DNA of 64,000 bases, taken from NCBI GenBank assembly GCA_014904845.1, contig MU119289.1, forward strand, positions 124,001 through 188,000, written 5' to 3'. Every line of letters begins with the position of its first letter. Position 1 is the stretch's first letter. Positions 46,655-59,080 of the stretch are shown here, piece after piece. This DNA comes from Acephala macrosclerotiorum (Eukaryota > Ascomycota > Leotiomycetes > Helotiales > Mollisiaceae). The notes under the pieces were generated by a model. The model searched no databases and had not been told where the DNA came from. It saw only the letters and a program-made list of their open reading frames with translations. The position numbers and the translations under genes were made by a program.

Positions 46655-49386
46655 ATGAAGGGAATCCTGGGAGCTGTATTGTTTGGAGCGTCGCTAGTAG
46701 GTGCGAACGTGTTTCCGAGACAGGCTTCGAGTGTGAGCTCTGCTGTCAGTGCAAGCAGTGTGGGGGTTTCAGCTTCGTCGACGTCCTCGCAGTTTACGGT
46801 GGCTACTCCGTCGTCGATTCCTACTGTCAACAGCAGCAACCATGATCTGTCGCAACACTTTTGTCGGATATGGAGACACCAGAGTATGTATTGCAATCTC
46901 GGACATTATTCGAATGCTAATTTCTGCTTTTAGGTGTGTACGTCGAAGGCAAGATCTATATCGATGGTGGAAACACAGTAAGCAACTTCATTGCGAACAT
47001 ACAGCAGAACTGATACAATGCAGTACGTCCCCGATGGGAACACAACGTTCCTCAACACAGCTCCGAACCAGTATAGCCAAGGAATGAGTAAGTGATGTGC
47101 GAGACTTATCAGTGTGTCAATTCCCAACCTTACCTGGAACTTTCGTGGCATATACTTCCCGACGAAGCATCTCCGCTAGCTTAAACAACAACAAGACGAA
47201 GCCGAAAGAAGTATCTTGGCTCAGATTATCATTCTCCATTCTTCATTCTCCAGGCCAGGATGGGAGATTGAAAACTCTGAGAGTTATTCTTCCACCCCGA
47301 ACATTTGCTGACCATTCAAACAGATGACATCCTCCTGGTCCTCGACCTTTCCAAAAACTTCACGAACCAAGACGCTGCCCCCTACAGTGTAATCGACAAA
47401 GGACCTCAAGTCCCTAACGCCATCATCGAAGGTGCACTCTGGTGGTCCGCCGTGACAAGAAAGATCTACCAAGTTGGAGGATGGTTCTCGTTCAACAGTC
47501 TACAAGACCCTGGCTACATCCCGGACGCATCGCTTCCTTCCTCTTCGATATGGGAATTTGATGTCGATCATAAAACATGGCAGCAGTCGGCGTTCAATTA
47601 TGTTCATACGGGAACGAAAATCGATCGTCCGGGAGCTGCGGCGAATTGCGATGCGCCTTCGTTGAATCAGAGTTATATCTTTGAGGGTTATGTTGAGTTT
47701 AGGTCGGATATTGATTATTATAATTGGACGAGGGGTGCTGCTACTACTTTCAAATGTAAGTCGAAGGTCATGCAAGACCTAGAAAGTTACTGACTTTTGT
47801 TCTTCAGATCTCGAGGGAATGCTGCAGTTGGACACCAATACCTCCCCACCTACTTTGACCAACATATCTGTCCCAACATATGTCGGACCACGCATGAATG
47901 GTGCTATGGTTCACGTCCCTGTCGGCGATAAAGGAATCATAGTCCAGATTGCAGGTCAAGAGCCGATGAACCCTACGCCGTGGGGTGTACCGATCCCTGG
48001 CGCCAATCAACAGAACACTGCGATTAACAACACCTATGTCGATATTTATGATATCGAAAGCGGTTTCTGGTTCCGTCAGCAGACGTTCGGCGTTCCTGAA
48101 ATGCCCACTGCAAGAGCTGATATTTGTGTGATCCTCGTCACTGCGCCTGATAAGAGCTCGTACAATATCTTCATGATTGCTGGTGTTTGTAAGTCCAATA
48201 ATACCGGTCGTTTCGGGGCTCGCTGCTGATGCTTCTCAGTAACATACAACGTTCCGATCACCAGCGAAGAGATGTGGGTTCTGACTCTGCCTACTTTCCA
48301 ATGGGTGAAGGTGCACACTCGCCCAGGCGGAATCTATGGCCATACCTGCCATGCAGTCGGAGAGAATTTGGTCGTTATCGGAGGCATGCAAACGAGTGAT
48401 TCGGGTGGCAACGCCAACAACTGCTCTGTAATACTCTCTTTCCCCCCACAAGGAATATTGGCTAACAATTAGAGACACACATGCCAGCAGAGATTTTCAG
48501 TCTGGTTGAGATGGAGTATACTGGAACTTTCGATGCTGCTGGAGCGAGCAGAACTCCTCCTGTTCCAGCTGATGTTGTCTCCCTCATCGGAGGTACTGCC
48601 ACTGGCGGAGCTGTTAACACAAAACCATACATTTGGTCTGACCTCTACCTACAGTGAGCCTTCAAACTAACTGAATTGAGAATCAACTCTAACCTAATCA
48701 TCAGATACGTCTTCAATCCCAGCCTGACCAGACCTCCTTACACACCATCCTACACCTTAGCCGTCAACTTCACCAACTCAACAAACACAACAACTCCCAT
48801 CACCACCACCAAATCATCAACCCCCATCGGACCCATAGTAGGCAGCTCCATCGGCGGCGTCGCCCTCATCGCCCTCGCCATCTTCCTCATAATCTTCTTC
48901 GCCCACAAAAATCGCGCCCGCAAAGGAGCCGAAATCGCCACAGCCACAGGCCCCAACATGCCCCTTCCCCCCACCAACGAACTCCCCACCTACCAAGACT
49001 CTAAAGACCACACCGCCGTCGAAGTATCCGCCTACCAACAACCACTCGTATTCTCCCAATACCGCCCTCATGTCGCAGCCAACTTGCATCCACAGGAATT
49101 ATATGCGGGAGAGGAACGTGATAGGTTTCCGGATGTGGTGCCGGCTCCGAGTCCGAGCCCCAGGATGGGCAATCCGAATCGGTTTTCGGAGATGAGTTAT
49201 GATGTTGGTGCGAGTGGGAGTCCGAATCTAGAGCCGTCGACACCGTTGACGATGGGCGGGGGGAGGCAGAGTAGGCAGAGTGAGGTTAGTAGGAGTAGTG
49301 TGCCTAGTGTTGGGGGTCCTAGTCCGAGGTTGGATAATGGGAGGTTGAGTCGGCAGAGTGAGGTTAGTTCGCCTTCGGAGCTGTGA
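46655..49386 (+). CDS. Cell-surface Kelch-repeat protein with a single membrane span
   Basis: Eight exons: 46655-46883, 46934-46977, 47024-47087, 47324-47755, 47808-48188, 48240-48427, 48475-48653 and 48705-49386, total 2199 nt (732 residues). A signal peptide (MKGILGAVLFGASLVGANV) and Ser-rich linker lead to Kelch-type repeats, which show as FCRIWRHQSVYVEGKIYIDG, AVTRKIYQVGGW, FIFEGY-like YIFEGYVEF, GPRMNGAMVHVPVGDKGIIV, YNIFMIAGV and GHTCHAVGENLVVIGGM. A Thr-rich stalk, one membrane span (IGGVALIALAIFLIIFFAHK) and a disordered cytosolic tail with repeated SRQSEVS follow. Acceptor use in intron 6 (AGAG) is the least certain join. Such fungal Kelch membrane proteins are linked to cell polarity and wall sensing in other species; here that is inference. 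Confidence 0.85.
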
Positions 49387-51970
49387 AGTTGTGTGCTTGG
49401 AATTGACGAGAGCGTCCTTCGTTTGGTGTGATTGGCGAATCTGGTTCCATGTTTATATGGAGAAAGAATGTGATATAAGGGAAGGATATATATGGTGATC
49501 TGAGGTTTTCCAACTTTTCAGTCACTCTCTCAAAAATGTTTATTAGTAATTATAATATAGAAGTAGTCTGCAAATCTATGGCTTCAATACTGGAACCCAC
49601 ATTTGAAGGCTCTATCGCCGCACCGACGAATGCACCATCACCCTTGGTACATTTTAACGATTTCAATGTCCCAGGGGTTTCCAGAAAATGTGCGTTTCCA
49701 AAAGCTCTGTTACGAGTCGTCCAATCCTTTCAGCGAAGCTCCTGTTCGTTGAGAAGCATGGAATTGGCTGCCTTTTTGTTCTCCCAGAAGTCTGGGATAT
49801 CTAGCTGCGAGTGCTCAGATTTTGGCCATCTAAAAGATCGTTGCCATTGAATGCTTGAGAAGTTCCTGTCTTTGGTCCATTTATAAACAGACCAGGTCAA
49901 GTGACCTGTTCATGCTTGCACATCTTTCGGATTTCTATTGGATCCTCATTCGACTGTTCAAAAGCTTCCTTTTCATCTCCTGCAAGTATTGAAATGCGGT
50001 TGCTTATATCATCGTATTTCAAGCACGGTCATGCCCATAACGGTGGGAGTCTGAAGGCGACTGCGATAATTATGATATCCGTAGGCCGCGCTTCTGTCAA
50101 AAGGTCAGACGTAGCGAGTGCTGAAATGATGCTCAGATTTTGAGCTTGGTCCGTGATGTTCGATCCACATTGGAGTGGTACTGATCTGCTAGATGCCGAG
50201 TTACGGAGGAAGAGGCATGAATTAACTAGTCACAAGCCCACTCGTCTATCAGGTTCTGTGGCTTTTGAAGATTTAGAGCTTGGGCGCTTCAGGCTTCTTG
50301 CTGAGATCTCTAAATAATACAGTTTAGGAGTTCATATGTATCAGGTTGAAGCGTCGAAGACATGAGGTTATTCCCCAGTGGGATGGAGTCACGTGTCTAC
50401 TTTCACGTTGAAGGATAAACAGGCAGAAAGGTAGATGCTGTACTGAATTAAAGTACTATATGTTATCCAGGTACCCCTAATCTGACCATTGAAGCACATA
50501 TTTCCCAGTATCTAGCCTAAGGAGTTGAGACAATTCAACTCCCCTCTATGCCAAATTTTCTACGCCAAAGGCCTTAGATTATATTCTCTGACCCCACTCC
50601 GATTCTTGTAGCTCCAATCGCGCTGTACACAATAGCATTTGTTACGATTGCGAAGAGGATATAAATCTCCTGATCTGACTCCTTCCGTATCTCTCCATAT
50701 CCTTCATACTTTTCAAAGGAAATCTTCGTCTTTTCGTATTTCTTTGCTCCAGAATTAAGCTTGATACATCAGAGTATGGCTTCTGACAAACAAGAGAAAT
50801 CCTCACATTCTTATGTGTTCAGCTTCTATGAACATGCCGCTACTCGGCCCCATGATTGTGCAGCAACGGTAGTGAGGGCGGATACCTTGCCGATTCGAAA
50901 TTAAGCGATGCATTTCAGGGGAGAGGCTGTGTGATGTTGTCAATTGATGATCCTGCTTCAGGAGCTTCTATAATGTAGCAAAACAGTTGACTAGAGCGTA
51001 GAAATTTCAACATTGGGCATATGATCATGGTATGGATAAGGAAGAGTATAATCTAAGAAGTTGAACGACATCGGTCACGTGCAAGGTACAAGCTGTTCCA
51101 TAATCTTCAACGTCCATTATGTGGCGCTCCATTTTCGCCCACTGTAAAATCCAGAAGCTGATTATCCAAGAAATTGAATCGCTTCCCCCTGCCAAAAGTT
51201 GCACATCTGGGGTTTCGCGCAAGTGTCTCCGATCTCATCAGAGTTCCCTCTCTGCGAAGTCTAAGATTTTCACGAGCTAACAGGAGCCGTACTTATATAT
51301 CCTGATCTGATCTGCTTTTCCTATCCTGTCAATCTACGTTCATTTGGCTTTTTGTGGTAATCGTTGCGACTATGCAAGTAGTAGAGGTATCATTTTCCTA
51401 TTTAGAGGAGTATGGGTACTCGCTTACCGCCACCTCGTGTTCCTTGTCTGAGCTAAGCTTGTCTGGGGCAATCTGATTCACGCTCGTGTCTGACATGAGC
51501 CGTGTCACTTGATTCTTCAGCCCTATTGGTCTGCCCTATTTGCATATTGATATCGAAAGCATTGTCGGCCGACAGTGATGCGATAGTCTTTGCCTTTGCG
51601 ATATGTTTATTCTTGCGTTTGAAAGCTCGACGCTACAAGATCCCACCGGAACGGCACTGTTGGAGATTCTGACAAATAAGACTGGAAGAGAGAAGAAGAA
51701 GTTCTCCTTTGAAAGTCTCGTGCTCGCTGGGAGCACAAAGGGATACGAGGATATTACATTACACTAACAGGATCTCGTGGAATGATATTTAAGTTTATCC
51801 CGAATGCTAGTTATTTGATTCGTTTTAGGCTCTATGCACAGGTGCAGGGATACCTCTGACCCCCATCCGCAATCTCGGGAGACTTTCTTCCTGGTCTCAG
51901 GTCCCATCGTCATCCTCCATCTTCTCTCATCGAACTGTCTGTCACTCTTTCACGATTCGAGGATGAGAAG
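49387..51970. other. Long intergenic stretch, no supportable gene
   Basis: No frame above about 105 codons and no family signature. A 42-codon ATG frame at about 50776 (MASDKQEKSSHSYVFSFYEH) and a 54-codon frame at about 51605-51769 (ending KGYEDITLH) are the only pieces with some coding look. Confidence 0.4.
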
Positions 51971-53284
51971 ATGTCGAGTTTGAGCTCAGACTTCGCGTCC
52001 GCAAACCGAGGAGCTCTGACTACAATCTTCACACCACCCCCATCATGCCTTACAGAAACAACAGTCGTCAGTTTCCCAACCACAGCACTTGCGAATACAT
52101 CGAGCACGTTCACGACAACCAAGATTTTCAAGAATCACTATAGTTGGGGAGATGGAAATTGCTACCCAAGCACGATTGCGACGATTGATGGAAGTACTAG
52201 ATGGGGAAATGGTTACTACTATTGTATGTCTGCGAAAGCAGAACTGGAGGAGGGGAAGCTGATATATTGTAGCTCCCGGGATATGTCCTAATGGCTGGAT
52301 ATCCGCGTGCCAGATCTCGACGAGTGCGTTCGGATTCTCGACTTCGATATCGAGCCAGACGAGTGCCGTGATGTGTTGTCCGTCGTATGTCTATGATCTC
52401 CCATGATAAATGCATACCTGACGCGAAGCAGGAATTGGGAATGTGTAGCAGGAACGACAACACTTACGGCACATGGGTGCAGTACTGCGCTGAATGCAGG
52501 CGACGTGCTTACAAGTGTCTGGCTCGCGCCTCAGCCGACACCAAGCATTACGATGGAGCTCCCAGATGATCGAAATCTCACGGCTTGGACAGTGCCGAAA
52601 GATACCTCTGCGGTGTGTGATGGGATACCCGTTTTATGGCAGAACACAGATGTTCAGATCCTAGCTTTGCTCGGGGTAACTCCAACATCTTCCTCCTCGC
52701 CAACGACTTCATCATCCAGCACAACTCCGACATCCACGAGCTCCGCCTCATCGACATCGAAGCCTTCCAGATCTTCTCTATCCTCAGGTGCTAAAGTAGC
52801 GATAGGAGTCGCAATACCACTAGCTTTCATAGCCCTCATTGTAGGAATCTTCGTCTTCTTCCGTCGTAGGAACTCTCGACAGCCACATGTACATCATGAA
52901 CTGCCCGCATCAGCAGAGAGCGACTCGGGGAATTGGACACACTTAAGCTTCCTCGAATATCGACACAAACAAAGAGCAAACGAGTTGGACTCAGCCCGAG
53001 TCTTTGAAGCAGATGAAGGGAACCAGATTGTCGAGATAGGAGACGGGAGGGACCATGTCTTTGAGATGGCTGATACGTCGAGCATCGGGGAAGGAAGGAA
53101 AGATACGAAGAGGATAGAAAGATCAAGTGGTTCTAAAAAGGTGGATTTGCAGAGAAAAAAAGAAGTGAAAAGAGGAAACGATGGGCAAGACTTATCGAGT
53201 CCTGAGCAAGGATATCCGAGAGGAAACAGCGAGTTGGAGATTGAATCCGCGAGAGAAAGTGCACCCCCGTCGTATACGGTATGA
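51971..53284 (+). CDS. Single-pass membrane protein with Ser/Thr-rich stalk
   Basis: Three exons, 51971-52223, 52273-52384 and 52432-53284 (405 residues). The N-terminal ectodomain-like part is Cys-containing (ALTTIFTPPPSCLTETTVVS, YSWGDGNCYPS, GICPNGWISACQ, VMCCPS, NWECVAGTTTLTAHGC), then a Ser/Thr stalk, one membrane span (VAIGVAIPLAFIALIVGIFV) followed by FFRRRNSR as stop-transfer, and a charged cytosolic tail rich in Lys, Glu and Ser. No cleavable signal peptide is visible at the start, so an N-terminal exon could be missing or the protein may be a type III inserter. The architecture is like fungal wall-sensor or WSC-like families, but no WSC domain is recognisable. Function unknown. Confidence 0.75.
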
Positions 53285-53802
53285 TATCACCCAAAGATTC
53301 TCGACGTATTGGTTTTCGATGATTGCTCGGCTTACATGGCATATCGATGCTTCGACGCTGTCTGTCTTCGACCTCAGTGATCAGGTGATATATAATCACG
53401 TGATATAGAGCTTTAGGATCCTCGTCGTTGACTACAAGAGAGGTTGCAGGCCAGAGAGAGATCCAGCATGAATGTGTACAAATTAACTTCGAACAAACGA
53501 TGTCAACGCAAGTAAGTTGGCACAAGAGTAGAAAACGTTTGGAAAGAAGGAGCGAACGAAAAGGGAAAGCCGAGCGAGGAAGTAGCCCCTGAGCTTACAT
53601 AATTTTCGCTTCCTTTTACAAACCCCCACTACGCCTTCCACTTGTCATTTTTATAGGGGCTCGCCTCGGAAGGTTTCGCTCTCAATTGTCGTGACTCACG
53701 TTCTTCACTTCTACCTTGAGGACTTCTTGACCCTTCCGCATCTTTCTCCTCTTTGGTCGATCAATGAAAGAGTTTCCATCCCACTCTTGCTTCACACGAA
53801 CC

Positions 53803-54911
53803 ATGGAGCTCGAACTTAGCAAAAGAGCTTCGGCATATTCCCCCGAGCAAATCGCTCAATTTGAAGAACATGTCAATCTTCCACAGCGATATCGACAATC
53901 CTCCAAACCAGCACTGGACATCAACTATCTCACGGTACTTCATGTCCATCAAATTGCCAATGTACCCTATGAAAACTTGGTGCTGCACTACTCGACCTCT
54001 CACGCAGTCTCTTTGAATCCTCAGGTCTTGTTTCAAAAGATTGTTGGTGACAAGAGAGGCAGAGGAGGATATTGTATGGAGAACAGTATCTTTTTTAATC
54101 ATGTGCTGAGAGGTCTTGGGTTCAAGGTCTACACTGTTGGAGTGAAGATCAGACCGAGGGTTGGCGGGGTGCCTGGAGGAAATTATACTGGCTGGCATGT
54201 ACTCCCCTTCTTAATGCTCTTCACAAGAATCTCTTTCCTCCTCTTTGATATCCCGAAACACGAATCAAATGCTAAGAGAAAACCAGGGTACACATCGTCA
54301 ACATCGTCACTCTCCCAACAGGAGAGAAGTACCACCTCGATGTCGGCTTCGGAGGCGACGGTGCCACGCATCCCTTGCCTTTAATCGATGGACACGAGTC
54401 CATCAACCTTGGAACGCAAGTTGTGCGACTAATCCATTCCCCAATCCCATGCAATGTTGACCAATCTCAAAAATGGTGGATCTACCAGTATCGAAACTCT
54501 CCTACCCAAGAATGGAACTCCTTCTATGCGTTTGCGGAATTCGAGTTCACTGAAGCAGACTTCGGTGTTATGAATTGGTGGACGAGTGCTAGTATGGATA
54601 AGGCAAATTTCCAGACCAGGAGAGTGTTGGTTGTTAAGTTTCTGTTGGGCAGGGTTGGGGATGAGATAGAGAGGGGTGCGGAGATTGAGGAGCAGGTGAA
54701 TGGTGAGGGGAAAGGGAAGGAGGGGATTGTGGGGAAGATTATGTTGATGGATGAGGAAGTGAAGAGGAATGATGGAGGAAGGACGAAAGTCGTAGCAATC
54801 TTGAAGAGTGAGGAGGAGAGAGTGAAAGCCTTCAAAGAGTTGTTCGATATTGATTTGACGGAGGAGGAGATTGAGGGTGTGAAAGGAAGGATTATAGAGC
54901 TGAAGAGGTAG
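53803..54911 (+). CDS. Arylamine N-acetyltransferase
   Basis: Two exons, 53803-54198 and 54279-54911 (342 residues). NATs transfer acetyl from acetyl-CoA to arylamines and hydrazines through a Cys-His-Asp triad. Here Cys is in RGRGGYCMENSIFF, His in RVHIVNIVTL and Asp in DVGFGGDG. HQIANVPYENLVLHYS near residue 50 is another family block. The acceptor at 54278 (AAGAG) was chosen because it keeps the frame; the nearer CCAG would shift it. An upstream in-frame ATG at 53764 would add 13 residues. The C-terminal part carries an insertion (EEQVNGEGKGKEG) that bacterial NATs lack; fungal NATs are usually longer. Fungal NATs help to detoxify benzoxazinone-derived aminophenols in some plant-associated species, an option here only by analogy. 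Confidence 0.9.
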
Positions 54912-55473
54912 TAAAAGTCGTTTGAAATTTTGCTAGATTGCATAGACAGCATTAGATTTAGACGTGTGTAGGGCTTGAACTACAAATACAAGAGACATCT
55001 TAGTAAGGCAGCGGACTAAGCTGGTTGGTTTTGAGGGGTATTACACATACTCTGGAACTTAATTCAAAATTCTGAAAGGTCCAGCCTTGGCTGAGACTTT
55101 CTTGAACGTTGACCAATATTCACAATCAATCGCTCGAACATCGAAGTTGAAGTCATTTAAACTGTTTCACTGCCAGCAGTGCATGCTTCCACGAGTCTTG
55201 AGAAGGAATTGACGCGAAATCTATGATTATATGCTCAGGCTCTCTCTCTGCCATACTCTGCCCATTGACTCTGTCTGACGAATGTCAGAGAATACCGAGG
55301 CTCAGCGTCTGTCATTGTCCCATCATTTCCCAGTGAGTTTCGTCCCCATCCATGTAGCGAATAGTGAGAACGCCACCCTCGAATAATCTTATGCACCGAA
55401 AATGAAAATGAAAACTCCATGCCGTGTGTGAAGGATTCTAATGTCCCAGCAGTCCAAGAGCTTTCGACTCCAT

Positions 55474-56585
55474 CTAAGCCTTGTCTTTGCCTTTTCCTTC
55501 CCTTATCTCTACATTCGAAGCTGTTTCTTGTTGCAATGGCCAAAGTAAAAGACCGTTCATCCTCTCGATCTGCTCTTCCGTCCCCTGTCTCATTGCCCCA
55601 TACTTGCCTATACCTAAAGGCGTACAATAGAAAGCCTTTTTGGATACAGATCGGTGGCATAAAGCAGCGTATTCGAATTGAGGGCATTGCCAAGTTGTCG
55701 ATCCCCAAGTACCACTTAGTAGCAATGCTTGGAAATTAATGATCATGTCTTTCATGCGCTTCTCGATAAGAAGTGGATCATGTACATCATCGTACAAGTC
55801 GGTCAGACCGATGAAGCAAGTTTTGCCAGCCGCAGCGTTACGGCAGGTACCAGAATGTCCGACCCTTCGCGCCCGTGGAATGGCGAATGAAACAGTAACA
55901 GTCTTTAGCGAAGGGAAGAGCAAGATAGGCGGACGGTGAAGGCGATACCAAGAGCTCTGAAAATATAATGGCCAGAACTCCTCAGGAACAGACAAATACT
56001 TGACCAGATTCTTGTCTGGCATATTTGTGAGTATCTTCAGTATCTGAGATACGAATGGGCCGAAACCATTGCCCTCCGAGACTCGCAAATGAAGGATGTC
56101 GATCTCAGGATTGAAGTAGGCTGCCTTGCAGCATTTTTTATGGGCGAAATTCATCGTGTAGAGCCTACGGCATTCCCCTCGTGCCTCTTTGTTGGCTCTG
56201 ACTGTTGTAGGGAGTTTCGGAGAGACAAAATCATAAAGGCAGACCGACGATTGTTAAGGAAACGCATCTCAATGACCCTGGGCTTGAGGGACATCTTCCC
56301 TATTGATCAAACTCGTAGTTAGATTATTTCATTTGCACCCCTGATAAGGTGAAACTTACAAATCTTGAGTCGTAACTCAATAGGAAGCTTCTTGAAAAGC
56401 GTGAATCTAGTGAGCCGGTACGGGGGCTGTGGAACTGCCGCTTTGTCTACCTTCATGCCGTTGTCCTTGATGGTGACAGGTTGATTCTTGGGCAACGGTG
56501 GTCCGAGGAGCATACTTTCGTCAACCTCATCAACCATAGTCTTGAGGGCTGAAGTTGGGTACGAGGAAATCGAAAACGTCGACAT
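55474..56585 (-). pseudogene. 2EXR-domain protein, probably broken by one frameshift
   Basis: ATG 56585 (MSTFSISSYPTSALK) leads to the 2EXR start: RFTLFKKLPIELRLKI, then a splice (donor GTAAGT near 56358, acceptor about 56306) to WKMSLKPRVIEMRFLN. The correct continuation (VSPKLPTTVRANKEARGECR then RLYTMNF, and later KAAYFNPEIDILHLRV) is in another frame, and the change lies between about 56235 and 56260. From there the frame is open to the stop at 55474. A one-base error would also explain this, so it could be a real gene in a better assembly. A spliced 5' extension (donor GTAAGT, acceptor CTAATTAG near 56690-56730) would add helical sequence, but no ATG could be found for it. 2EXR proteins are an expanded fungal family of unknown function with an F-box-like start. 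Confidence 0.65.
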
Positions 56586-57483
56586 AAACTGCTTCTCCAC
56601 CTCACGCTCCTTCAAAAACGAGGCCTTAGAAATGATGCTGGCTCCATAATGTCGGGTTCGGGCCTTGTCTCCTAATTCACCCTCTAATTAGCATAATAGC
56701 CGACAGATCTTAAGTCATTTACTTACCAAGATCAGAAAATGAGCGCGTGAAGGTGTCTAAAGTGATCAGAAGCTGACTCCTTCCAAGGTTCAAGCTACCT
56801 CGATCAATGAGATCGTTGATTTATTATCAGGAGGTGAAGAGTATTGTTTGAGAGGGGAGAGTAGAGAGTGGGAAGAGAATGGTGAAAGGAGCTATGGACG
56901 TTGGAGGGGGTAGAGAAGTAGGTGGGGAAGTTGTAGCGTCGATAAACGATGACGACTCGGCAAGATCGATAAGCCGAAGCTGAGCGAGTCAGAGCGACTT
57001 TCTTGTGTATGTATTCGGATCGCGAATGAAGACCAGAGACTTAAAAGAAATATCTATGGCTTGCAATAGTGCATGTGGTTAGGCATTTCCTCGCCCAAGA
57101 AAGGAAAAGAAGTGTGGTCTGGGGTGCGGAATGGTGGAGAACTTGCTCTGAGTCTCTGTAGGCGAGCTATTTTCTTCTTGAAGCTCTTGGTGCACAGCGC
57201 TTAAGTTTTAATACTCGGCTTAGTAAGTTTCTATGCAGGGTGGCGAATGAAGTTCAATTCGAAGCTGAGGTCTATGCTTTGCTTCCTTAGTGCTAAAAAG
57301 CTGCTAATGATGTCCCACCCAATCGCCTCATCAGAGCTATGACAAGCATAACAATTCTAATACTGATGGTAAGAAGGGATCTTCTACTCTCTATCGCAAG
57401 ATACTTCATGGTAAAGAGATTTTGTACACGTAGCATTACAGCTCCTTCACCGAGGCAGTTCTCTCTGGCTCTCAATTCTCCAA

Positions 57484-57960
57484 TCAATCGTCGCCCTCAG
57501 AAATATTTTCCTCGACCTTACTCTCCGACTTTGATGGTCCAACCCCTTCGCTGGACTTCATGACTCCTTGACCTGCAGCTAATATCTCTGTGGCCTCCAC
57601 ATCTCTCTTTGCCTTCGCTCTGCCAAGGCCGAGATCAGGGCAATGGGAAGTCTGCATACTCTTGACGCATAGACCGCTGTGAGCGACAATAGGTCGCTTC
57701 CATTTGATGTCACCCCAGAATCCTCCCTTATGTCGCTCAAGGAAACCCCTGATCACACGACGAGATTCTTTTCGTCGTTTATCACCATCATAATCTGTGA
57801 CGGAAACTGGCCTCACTGAAATCCATTTCCTTCTTTGGACCTGGGCAATTGCTGCTTTAACCTGAAGGTCTGAGCCCCGAGCACGCCCCTGAGTCAGCCT
57901 CGAGCAGTAGCAAATTTCGCAGTCCTCGTCACCGCATGATCTTGGCTGGCTAAGCCCAGT
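57484..57960 (-). other. Open frame of unknown origin with Cys cluster
   Basis: About 150 sense codons without an ATG. The upstream end has CGDEDCEICYCSRL, a Cys-rich segment that could bind zinc, followed by KAAIAQVQRRKWISVRPVSV, RRVIRGFLERHKGGFWGDIK and a Lys/Glu-rich end. A good intron pair (GTAAGG...GGGCTTAG, about 57960-58000) sits just upstream, so this could be the last exon of a gene whose 5' part lies in the AT-rich zone. Family unknown. Confidence 0.35.
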
Positions 57961-58597
57961 ACAAGTCTAAATTTAGATTTTGACCCTTACCTGAGCATAG
58001 GCGTAATATAGGCTGATACACGTCCTTGCTTCGGTTTGCAATATACAAGTTCGGCACGATAGATTTAAGGCACATCGACTTTTAATACCTGAAACAGAGG
58101 CAATTTGAATTGTAATACTACAATTCGGTCTCTTCGCTTTCAAGTGTATGGATTCAGCGCAATGAGATTTAAAGCTGGGTAGCTTTTAGCACCCAACCGT
58201 CAAATATTGTGGCTTGTAACACGGCAGTCCAAGGCATTTCTACCGCAACTGCTGAGCCAACAGTTTATATGAAATTGATTCTAGACTATCATAGTAGTTA
58301 CGGTTACGATTTACTTGCAGGAAACATGAAGTTGGAGATGAGGCGCTTTGAAAGCGATCGACTAAGAAGAGTATCAATCCACATTATGGCATTTGTATTC
58401 ACGCTGAGACGTAGCACGTAACAGAGAGCAATTTATCATCAGTACTGACATAACTTGGCGCATCAATACTTTTCGCTATAAAACCTGTTTATTCGCACTC
58501 GGTTTATAGGTATTGTCGTCGCTTGACTCTAGGAGTGCCTAATTTTCGTCATGGTATCGTGGTTCACCGGGCCTGTTGAAATGAGCCTGGTGACATA

Positions 58598-58882
58598 ACG
58601 AGCTTAGGATTATAAGTCTGTGTTCTCCAGGCATTTTTCAAGGTATTTTTAAGCGACGAAAACCGAACTCGATGACTTTACTTTAAAAGTGTAAAATACG
58701 CACAAATTAAAATTGTTTAAACTTATATTACGATATTTATAAAAAGTTATAATAAGTGTATAAAGCAAATTTAAGCTAATTTAGTTTCGTAATTAAAAAT
58801 CGAAATTTAGTTTTAGCGCTCATTTATTAGTGAAAAGGCCCAAAGAGCCTTATAAAACACAGACTTATAATCCCAAGCTCGT
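58598..58882. repeat. Palindromic AT-rich repeat element with 27-base arms
   Basis: ACGAGCTTAGGATTATAAGT (start of the left arm, 58598-58624) is matched in reverse complement by 58856-58882 with 26 of 27 bases. The 230 bases between are strongly AT-rich. Sequence after each arm (CAAGG..AAGCGACGAAAACC and CAAGT..AAGCGATGACAACC) is also similar in direct orientation, so the structure is more than a simple hairpin. Confidence 0.7.
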
Positions 58883-59080
58883 AAGTCGGTATTTTTAGGC
58901 AAGTTTTCAAGTCATTTCCAAGCGATGACAACCAAAATCACCTACTAAGTATTAATTCTTATACTTTAGTGTTGCAATTAGAAAGCAGGCAAAGTATATT
59001 AATTAGTAATAATCAAAAAAATTACTATAAAACTTGAAAGGTCCAAATTTGTTATAGGGCGCGTTAGCGAGTAAAGGACC

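Noticed and set aside
56306..56358. Reading the 2EXR copy 1 frame change as a second intron
   Set aside because: No GT-AG pair of usable size exists between the two frames near 56235-56260, so a small indel is the simpler explanation.
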